DNA of 64,000 nucleotides, from the NCBI RefSeq assembly GCF_009769385.1, contig NZ_VKAB01000012.1, positions 347,809-411,808 of the forward strand. Reading direction: 5' to 3'. The translations under genes were made by a program, and so were the position numbers. The stretch is from Saccharothrix deserti. GTDB lineage: Bacteria; Actinomycetota; Actinomycetes; Mycobacteriales; Pseudonocardiaceae. A model generated the notes under the pieces. It made no database searches. It was not told the DNA's origin and saw only the letters and a list, made by a program, of their open reading frames with translations. Of the stretch, positions 36,633 through 44,979 are shown in pieces. The first letter of the stretch is position 1. The number at the start of each line of letters is the position of its first letter.

Positions 36633-36713
36633 GTTGTCCACAGGTCACCCACTTGTCCACAGATCACCGACAGCCCGTGGACCGGTCCCCGGAACCCCCG
36701 GAAGATCGACCCC

Positions 36714-37268
36714 GTGGAACAAGTGATCAAGACCGCAGACCTGAAAGCCGCCGGCGTGCCCGGCTACGTCATCGACCTCAAGTGCCGCCCCGGCGGGCCG
36801 TGGCAGCGCATCCTGCCGGGCGTGCTGCTGCTCGGCGCCGGTCCGCCGACCCGTGCCCAGCGGCTCCGCGCGGCCGTCGCCTACGCGGGTCCGAGCGCCG
36901 TGGTCACCGGCGTGGACGCGCTGCACGCCCACGGCCTCCGGGCCCTACCTCCGCCGACCCGGATCCACCTGCTCCAACCGGCGACCACGCGCCGTTCCTG
37001 CGCCGACCACGTGCTGCTGGAACGCACCACCCGCCCGCCCGAGGTGGTGGTCCGCGACGGCCTGCCGTTGGCCGAGCCGAACAGAGCCGTGCTGGACGCC
37101 GCCCGCCACGAACCGGACGCGCTGCGCCAACACCACATGCTGGCGACGGCCGTGCGTTCGGGCCTGTGCACGGTCGCCGGCCTGACCGCCGAGCTGAACG
37201 CGGGCAGCAAACGGGGCACCGCCACCCCCAGATCCGCCTTACGCCTGCTGTCCGCCCTGCTCCGCTGA
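36714..37268 (+). CDS. AbiEi-like antitoxin-domain protein, short form, 184 aa
   Basis: LLLGAGPPTRAQRLRAAVAY, AGPSAVVTGVDALHAHGLRA, HVLLERTTRPPEVVVRDGLP and LAEPNRAVLDAARHEP are typical of actinobacterial proteins annotated as type IV toxin-antitoxin AbiEi-family. The usual C-terminal endonuclease-like (DUF559-type) half is missing, since the protein stops at 184 residues. GTG 36714 is the first start. No AbiEii nucleotidyltransferase toxin is adjacent. It may be a truncated or simplified family member; function unknown. Confidence 0.65.
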   Translation: MEQVIKTADLKAAGVPGYVIDLKCRPGGPWQRILPGVLLLGAGPPTRAQRLRAAVAYAGPSAVVTGVDALHAHGLRALPPPTRIHLLQPATTRRSCADHVLLERTTRPPEVVVRDGLPLAEPNRAVLDAARHEPDALRQHHMLATAVRSGLCTVAGLTAELNAGSKRGTATPRSALRLLSALLR

Positions 37269-37294
37269 CCGGCTGACGCTTGCCGGCCAACCGC

Positions 37295-37474
37295 TCAGCT
37301 ACTCCAGTAGTCGGCCGGCAGCTTGCCCTCGATATCGCGGACGTGCGCGCGAGCGCACACGTGGCACAACCACTGGTCGACCCCGCGCTCGCGCTCCCGG
37401 ACCCAGGCCAACAGCTCGGCCGGGTCGGTGACGGACGACCGCGTCCGCCCGCAGCGGGCACAGGCGTCGGTCAC
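37295..37474 (-). CDS. small zinc-finger protein, 59 aa
   Basis: Opens TDACARCGRTRSS and has a second Cys pair in QWLCHVCARAHVRDIEGKLP, so four cysteines likely bind zinc. It ends ADYWSS. The pattern CxxC...WLCxxC.RAHVRDIE is common in small actinobacterial proteins. GTG 37474 overlaps the stop of the methyltransferase gene as GTGA, implying coupled translation. Function unknown. Confidence 0.75.
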   Translation of the reverse strand: MTDACARCGRTRSSVTDPAELLAWVRERERGVDQWLCHVCARAHVRDIEGKLPADYWSS

Positions 37475-38382
37475 GGCTTGCGGCCCAGGTAGACGGTGTC
37501 GGCGATCAGCAGGAAGACGTCGTCACGCAGCCCGAGGAAGGCGGGGTCCTGCGGGTCGAGCAGTTGCCGGACGGTACGGCGGTCGGCGGGGTGGAGCAGG
37601 TCGCCGGCGACGTCCACGTGCCACTTGAGCCGGTTCACCGCCCAGTCGCGCACCGCCTGCTTGGGCGGTGCCGGGTGGTCGACGAGGTAGGTGAACGCGG
37701 TGACGTCGACCAGGCCGGCGTCGGCGAGCACCAGGTTCCAGCCGCCGTGCATGCGGACCGAGCCCTCGGTGTTCTCCCGCATCCGGAGGAACCACTGGGC
37801 GCGTGCGGCGGCCAGCCGGTCCTGCAGGCCGGGCTCACCGATACCCAGGTCGAACGGGAGGAACTTGCCGTCCAGCCCACCCTCGGCCAGCGCCAACCAC
37901 CCACCGGGCGCGACGGCCTCGATCAACCCGAGCACAGCGGCACGCTGATCAGGAAGGTGGTGCACCACGTTCGACGCCCACACCAACTGCGCGGGCCCGG
38001 CGATCTCGACCGGCCGTTCCGCGGCCAGGTCGGCGAGCACCGGCCGAACCCGGACGGTCGCCGTGGTCGTGTCGGTCTCGTAGGTCGCCGCCGACCGCGC
38101 CGCGCTGGTAGCGGCGTCCAACAACTCGGGCACCGCGTCGATCAACACCACGGTTCCCCCGCCGCGGGCGGACAGGGCCTCGACCAACGCCACACTCATC
38201 CCACCTGCGCCGCAACCGACGTCCAGCACCATCGGCTTGTCGGGCAGTACGTGCACGAGTCTCCGCGCGACCACGCGCCGAGCCTCGGCGTCCAACTCGT
38301 CGGCCTGCCGGAGCGAGTTCAGCCGAGACGCCCAGTCGATTCCGTCATGGGTGCGGGCATGGTGGTGAGTGTGAGCGGCCAC
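37471..38382 (-). CDS. SAM-dependent methyltransferase, class I, 303 aa
   Basis: Rossmann-fold methyltransferase. Motif I is PMVLDVGCGAGGMSVALVEA, motif II acidic residue in VVLIDAVPELLDAA, and motif IV VWASNVVHHLPDQ, followed by VAPGGWLALAEGG. The N terminus is His rich (AHTHHHARTHDG). C-terminal 100 residues form a helical cap. GTG 38382 is used, 38391 is possible. Its end is coupled to the 59-aa zinc-finger gene. Substrate unknown. Confidence 0.85.
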   Translation of the reverse strand: MAAHTHHHARTHDGIDWASRLNSLRQADELDAEARRVVARRLVHVLPDKPMVLDVGCGAGGMSVALVEALSARGGGTVVLIDAVPELLDAATSAARSAATYETDTTTATVRVRPVLADLAAERPVEIAGPAQLVWASNVVHHLPDQRAAVLGLIEAVAPGGWLALAEGGLDGKFLPFDLGIGEPGLQDRLAAARAQWFLRMRENTEGSVRMHGGWNLVLADAGLVDVTAFTYLVDHPAPPKQAVRDWAVNRLKWHVDVAGDLLHPADRRTVRQLLDPQDPAFLGLRDDVFLLIADTVYLGRKP

Positions 38383-38454
38383 ACATCGAACGGTACCCAC
38401 GACGGGGCGAACCCTCCCACCCCAAAACTCACCGAATTACTCCGGGTACGACGC

Positions 38455-38493
38455 GGCCCGCCCTCCCCGTCGCGGGGACGGGGAGGGCGGGCC
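38455..38493 (-). terminator. terminator of the whiB7 operon
   Basis: GGCCCGCCCTCCCCGTC pairs perfectly over 17 bp with GACGGGGAGGGCGGGCC around GCGGG. It lies 11 bp past the last gene of the whiB7 transcript. Confidence 0.8.
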
Positions 38494-38503
38494 GAGGCGT
38501 GCA

Positions 38504-38728
38504 TCAGATCGCGTGAGCCTTCAGGGTGGCTCTGCGCTGGGCCCATCCGGCCAGCCGGCGCCACCTGCGGGCGACGACGAGCCGGTGGGCCAGCCGATGC
38601 TGTTGCGCGAATATCTCCGCGTCATGCATTCGGGATCTGGCGAGATTTTCTTCGAGAAGCATGGGGTTCCCCTTGGGGTTGACTTCGATGAGCATCGCTT
38701 CGTCGCTGGTGGATCGGTACGTGGTCAC
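38504..38728 (-). CDS. small basic protein coupled to whiB7, 74 aa
   Basis: Reads TTYRSTSDEAMLIEVNPKGN then PMLLEENLARSRMHDAEIFA and a basic end RRWRRLAGWAQRRATLKAHA. No cysteine, no membrane segment. GTG 38728 overlaps the whiB7 stop (GTGA) and has AGGAGG upstream inside whiB7, so it is almost certainly made with WhiB7 and belongs to its regulon. The helical, basic C terminus could contact RNA or ribosomes, which is a guess. I do not recognise the family. Confidence 0.75.
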   Translation of the reverse strand: MTTYRSTSDEAMLIEVNPKGNPMLLEENLARSRMHDAEIFAQQHRLAHRLVVARRWRRLAGWAQRRATLKAHAI

Positions 38729-39123
38729 GCGGCGGCCTCCTGGTCGGTAGCCCCCCGGACAACGGTCGCGGCAGGTGCCGCGGGAACAACGGGTGCCGCA
38801 TCCTTGCGGGGGCGCCCACGGGGACGCTTCCGCGCGATCACGGCTCCGCGCTCGAAGATCTCGCCGCCCCAGACCCCCCAGGGCTCGTGGCGAGCAAGCG
38901 CACCGGCCAGGCACTCGGCGATGACGGGGCAGGTGGCGCAGAACCTCTTCGCCTCCTCCAACTCCGCCGGCGCGTCGGCGAACCACAGGTCGGGGTTGTT
39001 GGTACGGCAAGGAAGCTCCAGGCCGGCGTCGGGCGCGGTGTCGATCAGAGAAGCGACTCCCGCTCCGGCGAACTCCGGCTCGGTGGACAGCGTCCCGTTT
39101 ATGGGGACGGTCGCGGACAACAT
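38725..39123 (-). CDS. whiB7: transcriptional regulator WhiB7, 132 aa
   Basis: Iron-sulfur transcription factor that works with the primary sigma factor to induce intrinsic antibiotic resistance. Four cluster cysteines are present (LPCRTN, RFCATCPVIAECL), followed by the turn EPWGVWGGEIFERGAVIARK and the AT-hook RPRGRPRKDA, which sets WhiB7 apart from other Wbl proteins. The N-terminal 40 residues are longer than in mycobacteria. ATG 39123 has AGGAG nine bases upstream. It lies between the ABC1 gene region and uvrD2, the conserved location. Confidence 0.95.
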   Translation of the reverse strand: MLSATVPINGTLSTEPEFAGAGVASLIDTAPDAGLELPCRTNNPDLWFADAPAELEEAKRFCATCPVIAECLAGALARHEPWGVWGGEIFERGAVIARKRPRGRPRKDAAPVVPAAPAATVVRGATDQEAAA

Positions 39124-39197
39124 CAGGTGGACTCCTGTCACGGGTGTTGCATGGGGTTTGGTCGTGCGACTGCGTTCGGTAAAACGGGTTTGAACAG

Positions 39198-39239
39198 CAC
39201 AAAGGCCGCGGATCCGGTTACGGGTCCGCGGCCTTTGTG
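39198..39239 (-). terminator. attenuator hairpin in the whiB7 leader
   Basis: CACAAAGGCCGCGGATCC and GGGTCCGCGGCCTTTGTG pair over 18 bp with one mismatch, around a 6-nt loop, and on the minus strand the GC core is followed by TTTGTG. It sits between the leader ORF and whiB7, so it should stop transcription before whiB7 unless disrupted. Confidence 0.75.
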
Positions 39240-39265
39240 AGCTGGGTGGCCTGACTACAAGGTGG

Positions 39266-39487
39266 TCAGGTACTTCGCTCGTGCGCGGACGGCGCAACGT
39301 TCTGAGTCGGGACAACGGTCGGCGTGTACGGCGCCGGCACCTGGATCAGCTGAACTCGCTCAGCGCCCCACTTCAGGGCGTGGCGATCGCGGGCAGACTT
39401 CTCCCCCGCGACATGAGTAGCGCCCGCCGACAAGGCCACCTCGGGCATCGGGCAACCGGGCGTCTCAAAGCGCATAAGGCTGTTCAC
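39266..39487 (-). CDS. whiB7 leader ORF (uORF), 73 aa
   Basis: An ORF of 74 codons fills most of the whiB7 leader. GTG 39487 has GGAGGTGGCC in front; ATG 39475 is internal. It reads NSLMRFETPGCPMPEVALSA and ends QNVAPSAHERST, stopping 27 bp before the attenuator hairpin. In mycobacteria and Streptomyces the whiB7/wblC leader contains a translated uORF whose translation under ribosome-targeting drugs controls termination; this ORF is in the right place but longer than the short mycobacterial uORFs. It may also encode a real small protein. Confidence 0.65.
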   Translation of the reverse strand: MNSLMRFETPGCPMPEVALSAGATHVAGEKSARDRHALKWGAERVQLIQVPAPYTPTVVPTQNVAPSAHERST

Positions 39488-39566
39488 GACCGGCCACCTC
39501 CTCGGGTGTCTCGTCTCGACTGCTGACTCTTGAATCCCCAGCGGGCGCTTCGCGCCCGGCCTAAGC

Positions 39567-39612
39567 AGGTTATGACCCTGCGCACGGGGCGTGCAACCGG
39601 TTTTTACAAATA
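39567..39612 (-). promoter_or_regulatory. whiB7 promoter with AT-rich WhiB7-type site
   Basis: On the minus strand: -35 TTGCAC (39591-39596), 18-bp spacer, -10 TAACCT (39567-39572). Directly upstream of the -35 box is TATTTGTAAAAACCGG, the AT-rich block that WhiB7 AT-hooks bind at autoregulated promoters. The leader to the whiB7 ATG is about 435 nt. Confidence 0.75.
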
Positions 39613-39755
39613 CCTGTCGATCGTGTGAGATTTCGACGTTTTCCCTGCACAGAGCCCTGGGCACGATCACCCGTCCGGACGACTCCGCCCGCCGGCGGGC
39701 ACCAACCCGCTCAGCGCCCGCGCCGAACCGATCACCGAAGCGACCGCCGAACCGA

Positions 39756-41819
39756 TCAACGCCCGCCGCGCACCAGGGACAGCACGTCGTCGCCGAAGCG
39801 GTCGAGTTTGGCGGCGCCGATGCCGGAGATCGACACGAGTCCGGCGACGTCCTCGGGCCGCTGCTCGGCGATCGCGACCAGCGTCGCGTCCGTGAACACC
39901 ACGTACGCGGGCACCTTCAGCTCACGCGCCCGGTCCGCCCGCCACGCCCGCAGCCGGGTCAGCAGCTCCTCGTCCAGGTCCGACGGGCACGACGCGCACC
40001 GGCTGAGCTTGATCGCCCGCGCGTCGACCAACGCCGACCCGCACACCCGGCACTGCGGCTTGGGCTTGCGCTGCATCGGCTCGCGCTTGGCCGTGCGCGA
40101 CACCGGGTGGTCCTCGGGCACCAGCCCGTAGAGGAACCGGCTGCGCCGCCGGTAACGACGTCCGCCCGCAGCGCGCGCCAACGCCCACGACATCCACAGG
40201 TGCACCCGCGCGCGCGTCACGCCCACGTACAGCAACCTGCGCTCTTCCTCGATCGCCGCGTCGTCGCCGTCCGCGTGCTGGATCGGCAACGTGCCCTCGA
40301 CCAGCCCGACCAGGAACACCGCGTCCCACTCCAGGCCCTTCGCCGCGTGCAGGGACGCGAGCGTCACGCCCTCCACGGTCGGCGGGTGCTGCGCCTCGGC
40401 ACGCAGGTCGAGCTCGGTGACGAACTTCGGCAGGTCCGCCCCGTCCACGGTGGTGACCAGCTCCTCGGCCAGTTCGACCAGGGCGAGCAGCGACTCCCAC
40501 TTCTCCCGCGCCGTCCCGCCGGCGGGCGGTTCGTCGGTCAGGCCGATCCCGGCCAGCACCTCGCGCACCACCTTCGGCAGCTCGCCGCTCGGCTCGTGCG
40601 CCGCCGCCGAACGCAGCGCGACCATCGCCTGCCGCACCTCGGCACGCTGGAAGAACCGCTCACCGCCGCGCACCTGGTACGGCACGCCGACCTCGGCCAA
40701 CGCCTGCTCGAAGACCTCCGACTGGGCGTTGACCCGGTAGAGGACGGCGATCTCGCTCGCCGACACGCCCTCGTCCAGCAGCGCCTTCACCCGCTGCGCG
40801 ACGGCCGCGGCCTCCAGCGACTCGTCGTCGAACTCGGTGAACGTCGGCTTCGGCCCGTCCGGACGCTGTCCGATCAGCTGCAACCGCGACCCGGCGGGAC
40901 GCCCGCGCGCCCACTTGATCACCTCGTTGGCCAGGTGCACGACCTGCGGCGTCGACCGGTAGTCCCGCTCCAGCCGCACCACGACGGCCTCGGGGAACCG
41001 GCGCGGGAAGTCCAGCAGCGGACGCGGCGAGGCGCCCGCGAACGAGTAGATGGTCTGGTTCGCGTCGCCGACCACGGTCAGGTCGTCGCGCGCGCCCAGC
41101 CACGCGTCGAGCACGCGCTGCTGGAGCGGCGTGACGTCCTGGTACTCGTCCACCACGAAGCACCGGTACCGGTCGCGGAACTCCTCGGCGACCTCGCCGT
41201 GCTCCTCCAACGCCGCCGCGGTGTGCAGCAGGAGGTCGTCGAAGTCGAGCAGCTGCGCCTGGTTCTTCAGCTCCTCGTAGGTCCGGTAGACCTGCACGAC
41301 CTGTTCGGCGGGCGCGGGCGTGTCACGGCTCGTGCGGCCGGCCGCGGCCGGGTAGTCCTCGGGCGCGATCAGCGACGCCTTGGCCCACTCGATCTCGCCC
41401 GCCAGGTCGCGCAGCGAATCGGACTCGGTGGACAGGCCCGCCCGGTTGGCGGCCTGCGCGACCAGCCGCAGCTTGTTGCGGTCGATCAGCTGCCACTGCT
41501 CGCCACCGACCACGCGCAGCCAGAAGTACCGCAGCTGGCGCAGCGCGGCGGCGTGGAACGTGCGGGCCTGCGCGCCGTGCACGCCGAGCGCCCGCAACCG
41601 GGTCCGCATCTCACCCGCGGCACGTGCGGTGAACGTGACGGCGAGGACTTGACCAGCGGAGACGTGGCCGCGTTGGACCAAGTAGGCGATGCGGTGCGTG
41701 ATCGTGCGGGTCTTGCCGGTGCCGGCGCCCGCGAGCACGCAGACCGGACCGCGCGGAGCTTCCACGGCGGCGCGCTGTTCCGGGTCGAGTCCCTCCAACA
41801 GCCGGTCCATGCGCTGCAT
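39756..41819 (-). CDS. uvrD2: ATP-dependent DNA helicase UvrD2, 687 aa
   Basis: SF1A helicase. Walker A AGAGTGKT at residues 30-37, motif Ia [12 protein letters not shown], motif [17 protein letters not shown], motif [16 protein letters not shown], motif [13 protein letters not shown], motif [18 protein letters not shown] and motif [17 protein letters not shown]. The C terminus has the UvrD2-specific Cys motif ([20 protein letters not shown]) and an HRDC domain ([20 protein letters not shown]). It acts in DNA repair and recombination. ATG 41819 or 41810. Mycobacteria place the mycoredoxin gene beside it; none is seen here. Confidence 0.94.
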   Translation of the reverse strand: MQRMDRLLEGLDPEQRAAVEAPRGPVCVLAGAGTGKTRTITHRIAYLVQRGHVSAGQVLAVTFTARAAGEMRTRLRALGVHGAQARTFHAAALRQLRYFWLRVVGGEQWQLIDRNKLRLVAQAANRAGLSTESDSLRDLAGEIEWAKASLIAPEDYPAAAGRTSRDTPAPAEQVVQVYRTYEELKNQAQLLDFDDLLLHTAAALEEHGEVAEEFRDRYRCFVVDEYQDVTPLQQRVLDAWLGARDDLTVVGDANQTIYSFAGASPRPLLDFPRRFPEAVVVRLERDYRSTPQVVHLANEVIKWARGRPAGSRLQLIGQRPDGPKPTFTEFDDESLEAAAVAQRVKALLDEGVSASEIAVLYRVNAQSEVFEQALAEVGVPYQVRGGERFFQRAEVRQAMVALRSAAAHEPSGELPKVVREVLAGIGLTDEPPAGGTAREKWESLLALVELAEELVTTVDGADLPKFVTELDLRAEAQHPPTVEGVTLASLHAAKGLEWDAVFLVGLVEGTLPIQHADGDDAAIEEERRLLYVGVTRARVHLWMSWALARAAGGRRYRRRSRFLYGLVPEDHPVSRTAKREPMQRKPKPQCRVCGSALVDARAIKLSRCASCPSDLDEELLTRLRAWRADRARELKVPAYVVFTDATLVAIAEQRPEDVAGLVSISGIGAAKLDRFGDDVLSLVRGGR

Positions 41820-41882
41820 CCTCGCAGAGCACAGCGAGTACTCCCGTCATGGGGCGATACGGCGCGCCGTATCCTGGTGGGC

Positions 41883-42623
41883 ATGGCTGGTAAGCAGGAC
41901 AAGGCGGCTGCCAAGGCGGCCTCCAAGGAAGCGGCGAAGGCTCGGCGCGCGGCATCGAAGGCGAAGCGCAGCCAGATCTTCGAGGCGTTCAAGATGCAGC
42001 GCCGCGAGGACAAGGCGCTCGTGCCGTTGATGCTGGCGTGCGTGCTGGGCGCGACGGCCGCGGCGTTCCTGATCGGCCTCATCTGGGACATGCAGTGGGT
42101 GCTGCTGCCCATGGGCATCGCGGTGGGCGCGCTGCTCGCGGTCATCGTGTTCGGCCGCCGGGTGCAGCGCACCGTGTACGCGAAGGCCGACGGCCAGCCG
42201 GGCGCGGCGGCGTGGGCGCTGGACAACCTGCGCGGGAAGTGGCGGGTGACCCAGGCCGTGGCGGGCACGACGAGCGGCGACATGGTGCACCGGGTGCTCG
42301 GCCGGCCGGGCGTGGTGCTGGTCGCCGAGGGCGCGCCGCACCGGGTCAAGGGCCTGCTCGCGCAGGAGAAGAAGCGGGTGGCGCGGGTGGTCGGCGAGAC
42401 GCCGATCTACGACGTCATCGTCGGCACGGAGGACGGCCAGGTGTCGCTGCGCAAGCTGCAGAGCCACCTGATGAAGCTGCCGCGCAACATCTCGACCGCC
42501 CAGGTCGACACGATCGACAACCGGCTGGCCGCGCTGGCCAGCCGCGGTGCGGCGCTGCCCAAGGGCCCGATGCCCCAGGGCGCCAAGATGCGCAACGTGC
42601 AGCGCGCCATGCGCCGCCGCTGA
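41883..42623 (+). CDS. DUF4191 family membrane protein, 246 aa
   Basis: Lys/Ala-rich N terminus (GKQDKAAAKAASKEAAKARR), two hydrophobic helices (LMLACVLGATAAAFLIGLIW, WVLLPMGIAVGALLAVIVFG), then a soluble domain with YAKADGQPGAAAWALDNLRG and RGKWRVTQAVAGTTSGDMVH. This is the DUF4191 pattern, encoded next to the RDD protein and glnA1 also in M. tuberculosis (Rv2219). ATG 41883 is used. Divergent from uvrD2. Function unknown. Confidence 0.92.
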   Translation: MAGKQDKAAAKAASKEAAKARRAASKAKRSQIFEAFKMQRREDKALVPLMLACVLGATAAAFLIGLIWDMQWVLLPMGIAVGALLAVIVFGRRVQRTVYAKADGQPGAAAWALDNLRGKWRVTQAVAGTTSGDMVHRVLGRPGVVLVAEGAPHRVKGLLAQEKKRVARVVGETPIYDVIVGTEDGQVSLRKLQSHLMKLPRNISTAQVDTIDNRLAALASRGAALPKGPMPQGAKMRNVQRAMRRR

Positions 42624-42641
42624 GAACAAGCGTTTCGCAGC

Positions 42642-42678
42642 TCAGGCCCGTTCCGGCAGTCGTTCGGAGCGGGCCTGA
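42642..42678. terminator. hairpin between convergent genes
   Basis: TCAGGCCCGTTCCG pairs with CGGAGCGGGCCTGA (13 of 14) around a 9-nt loop. It lies between the DUF4191 gene and the convergent RDD gene and could serve both. Confidence 0.65.
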
Positions 42679-42688
42679 CGCGTGTCGC

Positions 42689-42750
42689 GGACTCAGCGGA
42701 CCCCGGACGGACTCAGCGGAGCGGACCCGGATGGACTCAGCGGACCCGGA
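42689..42750. repeat. three direct repeats at the 3' end of the RDD gene
   Basis: GGACTCAGCGGA occurs at 42689, 42709 and 42733, each followed by a CCCGGA-type tail, with periods of 20 and 24 bp. The third copy contains the stop codon of the RDD gene on the minus strand, so the array looks like duplication of the gene's last codons. Confidence 0.75.
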
Positions 42751-43210
42751 TGACGACGGTGCCCGCGGCCTTGTCGTGCAGGCCCCTGCCGTCGGCGTCC
42801 CACACCACGGCCGGGATGATGGGGAAGATCAACGCCGTGCGCAGGGCGGCCCTGGGGATACCGACGATCCCCGCGCCGTCCAGCCGGGCGACCCGCAGCC
42901 CGAACAGCGCGTGACCAGGGGTGAAGCCGAAGAAGCCGACCGCGATGACGGTGATGGCGAACCAGGCCAGCAGGCTCCAGTTCTTCGGCAGCTCGGGCGC
43001 GGTGAACAGCCCCGCCACCCCCGCCGAGAGCAGGAAGTCCACCATGATGGCGATCGCGCGGCGGCCGGTGGACGCCACCGAGCCCGGACCGGACTGCGGC
43101 AGACCGAGGCGTTCACCCCGCCACCGCTGCCCGGTACCGTCACCGGAGTCGGCGCCGGGCTCCAGCGCCGAACGAGGTCCAGACAGCCACGAACCGGTCC
43201 ACTTGCTCAC
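42737..43210 (-). CDS. RDD family membrane protein, 157 aa
   Basis: After a hydrophilic 45-residue N terminus come three hydrophobic helices: RAIAIMVDFLLSAGVAGLFT, SLLAWFAITVIAVGFFGFTP and the last at LIFPIIPAVVW. The RDD Arg and Asp residues are seen in GRRAIAIMVDFLL and the C-terminal DADGRGLHDKAAGTVVIRV matches the DRxxGLHD-KAAGT ending. GTG 43210 is used. Gene order DUF4191-RDD-glnA matches Rv2219-Rv2219A-Rv2220. Function unknown. Confidence 0.9.
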   Translation of the reverse strand: MSKWTGSWLSGPRSALEPGADSGDGTGQRWRGERLGLPQSGPGSVASTGRRAIAIMVDFLLSAGVAGLFTAPELPKNWSLLAWFAITVIAVGFFGFTPGHALFGLRVARLDGAGIVGIPRAALRTALIFPIIPAVVWDADGRGLHDKAAGTVVIRVR

Positions 43211-43279
43211 CCCACCAGAGTAAAGCCCGTGCTCAGCGGGTGAGGAGCGGCGGTGGGGTTGCCCCGGTCGCCCACCCCG

Positions 43280-43317
43280 TTAACACTGGCGAAACATAGG
43301 GGTGATGACCGGGCAAC
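43280..43317. promoter_or_regulatory. two GlnR-like boxes upstream of glnA
   Basis: TTAAC-n6-GAAAC (43280-43295) and GTGAT-n6-GCAAC (43302-43317) fit the GlnR pattern gTnAc-n6-GaAAc with few mismatches, and the two boxes are 22 bp apart centre to centre, as in known GlnR operators. The glnA GTG is 88 bp downstream. Confidence 0.6.
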
Positions 43318-43405
43318 ACCGCAGTCCTAGTTTCGCCACGATGGCAGGCCGCACCACGTAGCGGCGTACAACCACGCCCCCAGCGCAGCAGAGGAGTCGA
43401 CGAGG

Positions 43406-44830
43406 GTGTTCAAGAATCCCGACGAGGTCCTGAAGTTCATCTCAGACGAGGGCGTGAAGTTCGTAGACGTCCGCTTCAGCGACCTGCCCGGCGTGATGCA
43501 GCACTTCACGCTCCCCGCGGCCGCGTTCGACGCCGATGCCATCGCCGAGGGCCTCGCGTTCGACGGTTCGTCGGTCCGCGGCTTCCAGTCGATCCACGAG
43601 TCGGACATGCTGCTGCTGCCCGACCTGTACACCGCGCGTCTCGACCCGTTCCGGATCGAGAAGACGCTGATCGTCAACTTCTTCGTGCACGACCCGTTCA
43701 CGCGTGAGGCCTACAGCCGCGACCCGCGCAACATCGCGCGCAAGGCCGAGCAGTACATCGCCGAGTCGGGTATCGCGGACACCGCGTACTTCGGTGCCGA
43801 GGCGGAGTTCTACATCTTCGACTCCATCCGCTTCGACACCACGGCGAACGCGTCCTTCCACGAGATCGACTCGATCTCCGGCTGGTGGAACACCGGCCGT
43901 GAGGAAGAGGGCGGCAACCGCGGTTACAAGGTCAAGTACAAGGGCGGTTACTTCCCCGTCACGCCGACCGACCACTACGCGGACCTGCGCGACAAGATGG
44001 TGCTCAACATGGAGGCCAACGGCTTCACTGTCGAGCGCGCGCACCACGAGGTCGGCACCGCCGGTCAGGCGGAGATCAACTACAAGTTCAACACGCTGCT
44101 GCACGCCGCGGACGACTTGATGCTGTTCAAGTACCTCATCAAGAACACCGCGTGGCAGGCCGGCAAGACCGTGACGTTCATGCCGAAGCCGCTGTTCGGC
44201 GACAACGGCTCGGGCATGCACACCCACCAGTCGCTGTGGAAGGACGGCCAGCCGCTGTTCCACGACGAGTCCGGTTACGCGGGCCTGTCCGACACGGCGC
44301 GCCACTACATCGGCGGCATCCTGCACCACGCCCCGTCGCTGCTGGCGTTCACCAACCCGACGGTGAACTCCTACCACCGCCTGGTGCCGGGCTACGAGGC
44401 CCCGGTGTCGCTGGTCTACTCCCAGCGCAACCGCTCGGCGTGCGTCCGCATCCCGATCACGGGCAACAACCCGAAGGCCAAGCGCATCGAGTTCCGCTGC
44501 CCCGACTCGTCGGGCAACCCGTACCTGGCCTTCTCGGCCATGGTGATGGCGGGCCTCGACGGCGTGAAGAACAAGATCGAGCCGCCGGCCCCGATCGACA
44601 AGGACCTCTACGAGCTGCCGCCCGAGGAGGCCCGCGACGTCAAGCAGGTGCCGGCGACGCTGGACGCGGTGCTGGACAACCTCGAGGCGGACCACGAGTT
44701 CCTGCTGGAGGGCGGCGTCTTCACGCCGGACGTCATCGACACCTGGATCTCGTTCAAGCGGGAGCAGGAAATCGACCCGCTGCGCCTGCGCCCGAACCCG
44801 TACGAGTTCGCGCTGTACTACGACGTGTGA
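43406..44830 (+). CDS. glnA: glutamine synthetase type I (GlnA1), 474 aa
   Basis: Makes glutamine from glutamate, ammonia and ATP. Family signatures: [20 protein letters not shown], the metal-binding [23 protein letters not shown] ([12 protein letters not shown]), substrate Arg in [12 protein letters not shown], and the adenylylation-site region [11 protein letters not shown] with its Tyr, so it should be regulated by GlnE, encoded 12 kb away. GTG 43406 has GAGGAG at nine bases. The stop codon lies within the 13-bp repeat of the AICE, so the element leaves the coding sequence intact while replacing everything after it. Confidence 0.97.
   Translation: MFKNPDEVLKFISDEGVKFVDVRFSDLPGVMQHFTLPAAAFDADAIAEGLAFDGSSVRGFQSIHESDMLLLPDLYTARLDPFRIEKTLIVNFFVHDPFTREAYSRDPRNIARKAEQYIAESGIADTAYFGAEAEFYIFDSIRFDTTANASFHEIDSISGWWNTGREEEGGNRGYKVKYKGGYFPVTPTDHYADLRDKMVLNMEANGFTVERAHHEVGTAGQAEINYKFNTLLHAADDLMLFKYLIKNTAWQAGKTVTFMPKPLFGDNGSGMHTHQSLWKDGQPLFHDESGYAGLSDTARHYIGGILHHAPSLLAFTNPTVNSYHRLVPGYEAPVSLVYSQRNRSACVRIPITGNNPKAKRIEFRCPDSSGNPYLAFSAMVMAGLDGVKNKIEPPAPIDKDLYELPPEEARDVKQVPATLDAVLDNLEADHEFLLEGGVFTPDVIDTWISFKREQEIDPLRLRPNPYEFALYYDV
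44818..44830. repeat. left attachment-site repeat (att core)
   Basis: CTACGACGTGTGA, containing the last codons and TGA of glnA. Identical copy at the other end of the element. Confidence 0.6.
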
Positions 44831-44877
44831 TCCACACGGGGCTTTGACCAGCCGTTTCACTGGTCGAGGCCCTACGT

Positions 44878-44916
44878 AGGCCGTCTCCAGGCCGTCAGTG
44901 CTGGAGAGGCCGTCAG
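44878..44916. repeat. left arm-type integrase repeats
   Basis: AGGCCGTC occurs at 44878, 44889 and 44907, the first two 11 bp apart. The pair AGGCCGTC-n3-AGGCCGTCAG is repeated near the right end with a single change in the spacer. Confidence 0.6.
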
Positions 44917-44928
44917 CTAGACCACAGG

Positions 44929-44967
44929 CCAGGGGCCGGGTGACTACTTCAGTCACCCGGCCCCTGG
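44929..44967. terminator. strong hairpin between glnA and int
   Basis: CCAGGGGCCGGGTGACT and AGTCACCCGGCCCCTGG form a perfect 17-bp stem with a 5-nt loop. It stands between convergent glnA and int and can terminate both, giving glnA a terminator after integration. Confidence 0.8.
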
Positions 44968-44979
44968 TCGTTTCAGCGT

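Noticed and set aside
39591..41880. Long plus-strand frame running into the DUF4191 gene
   Set aside because: Only the part from ATG 41883 is real; the rest is the complement of uvrD2.
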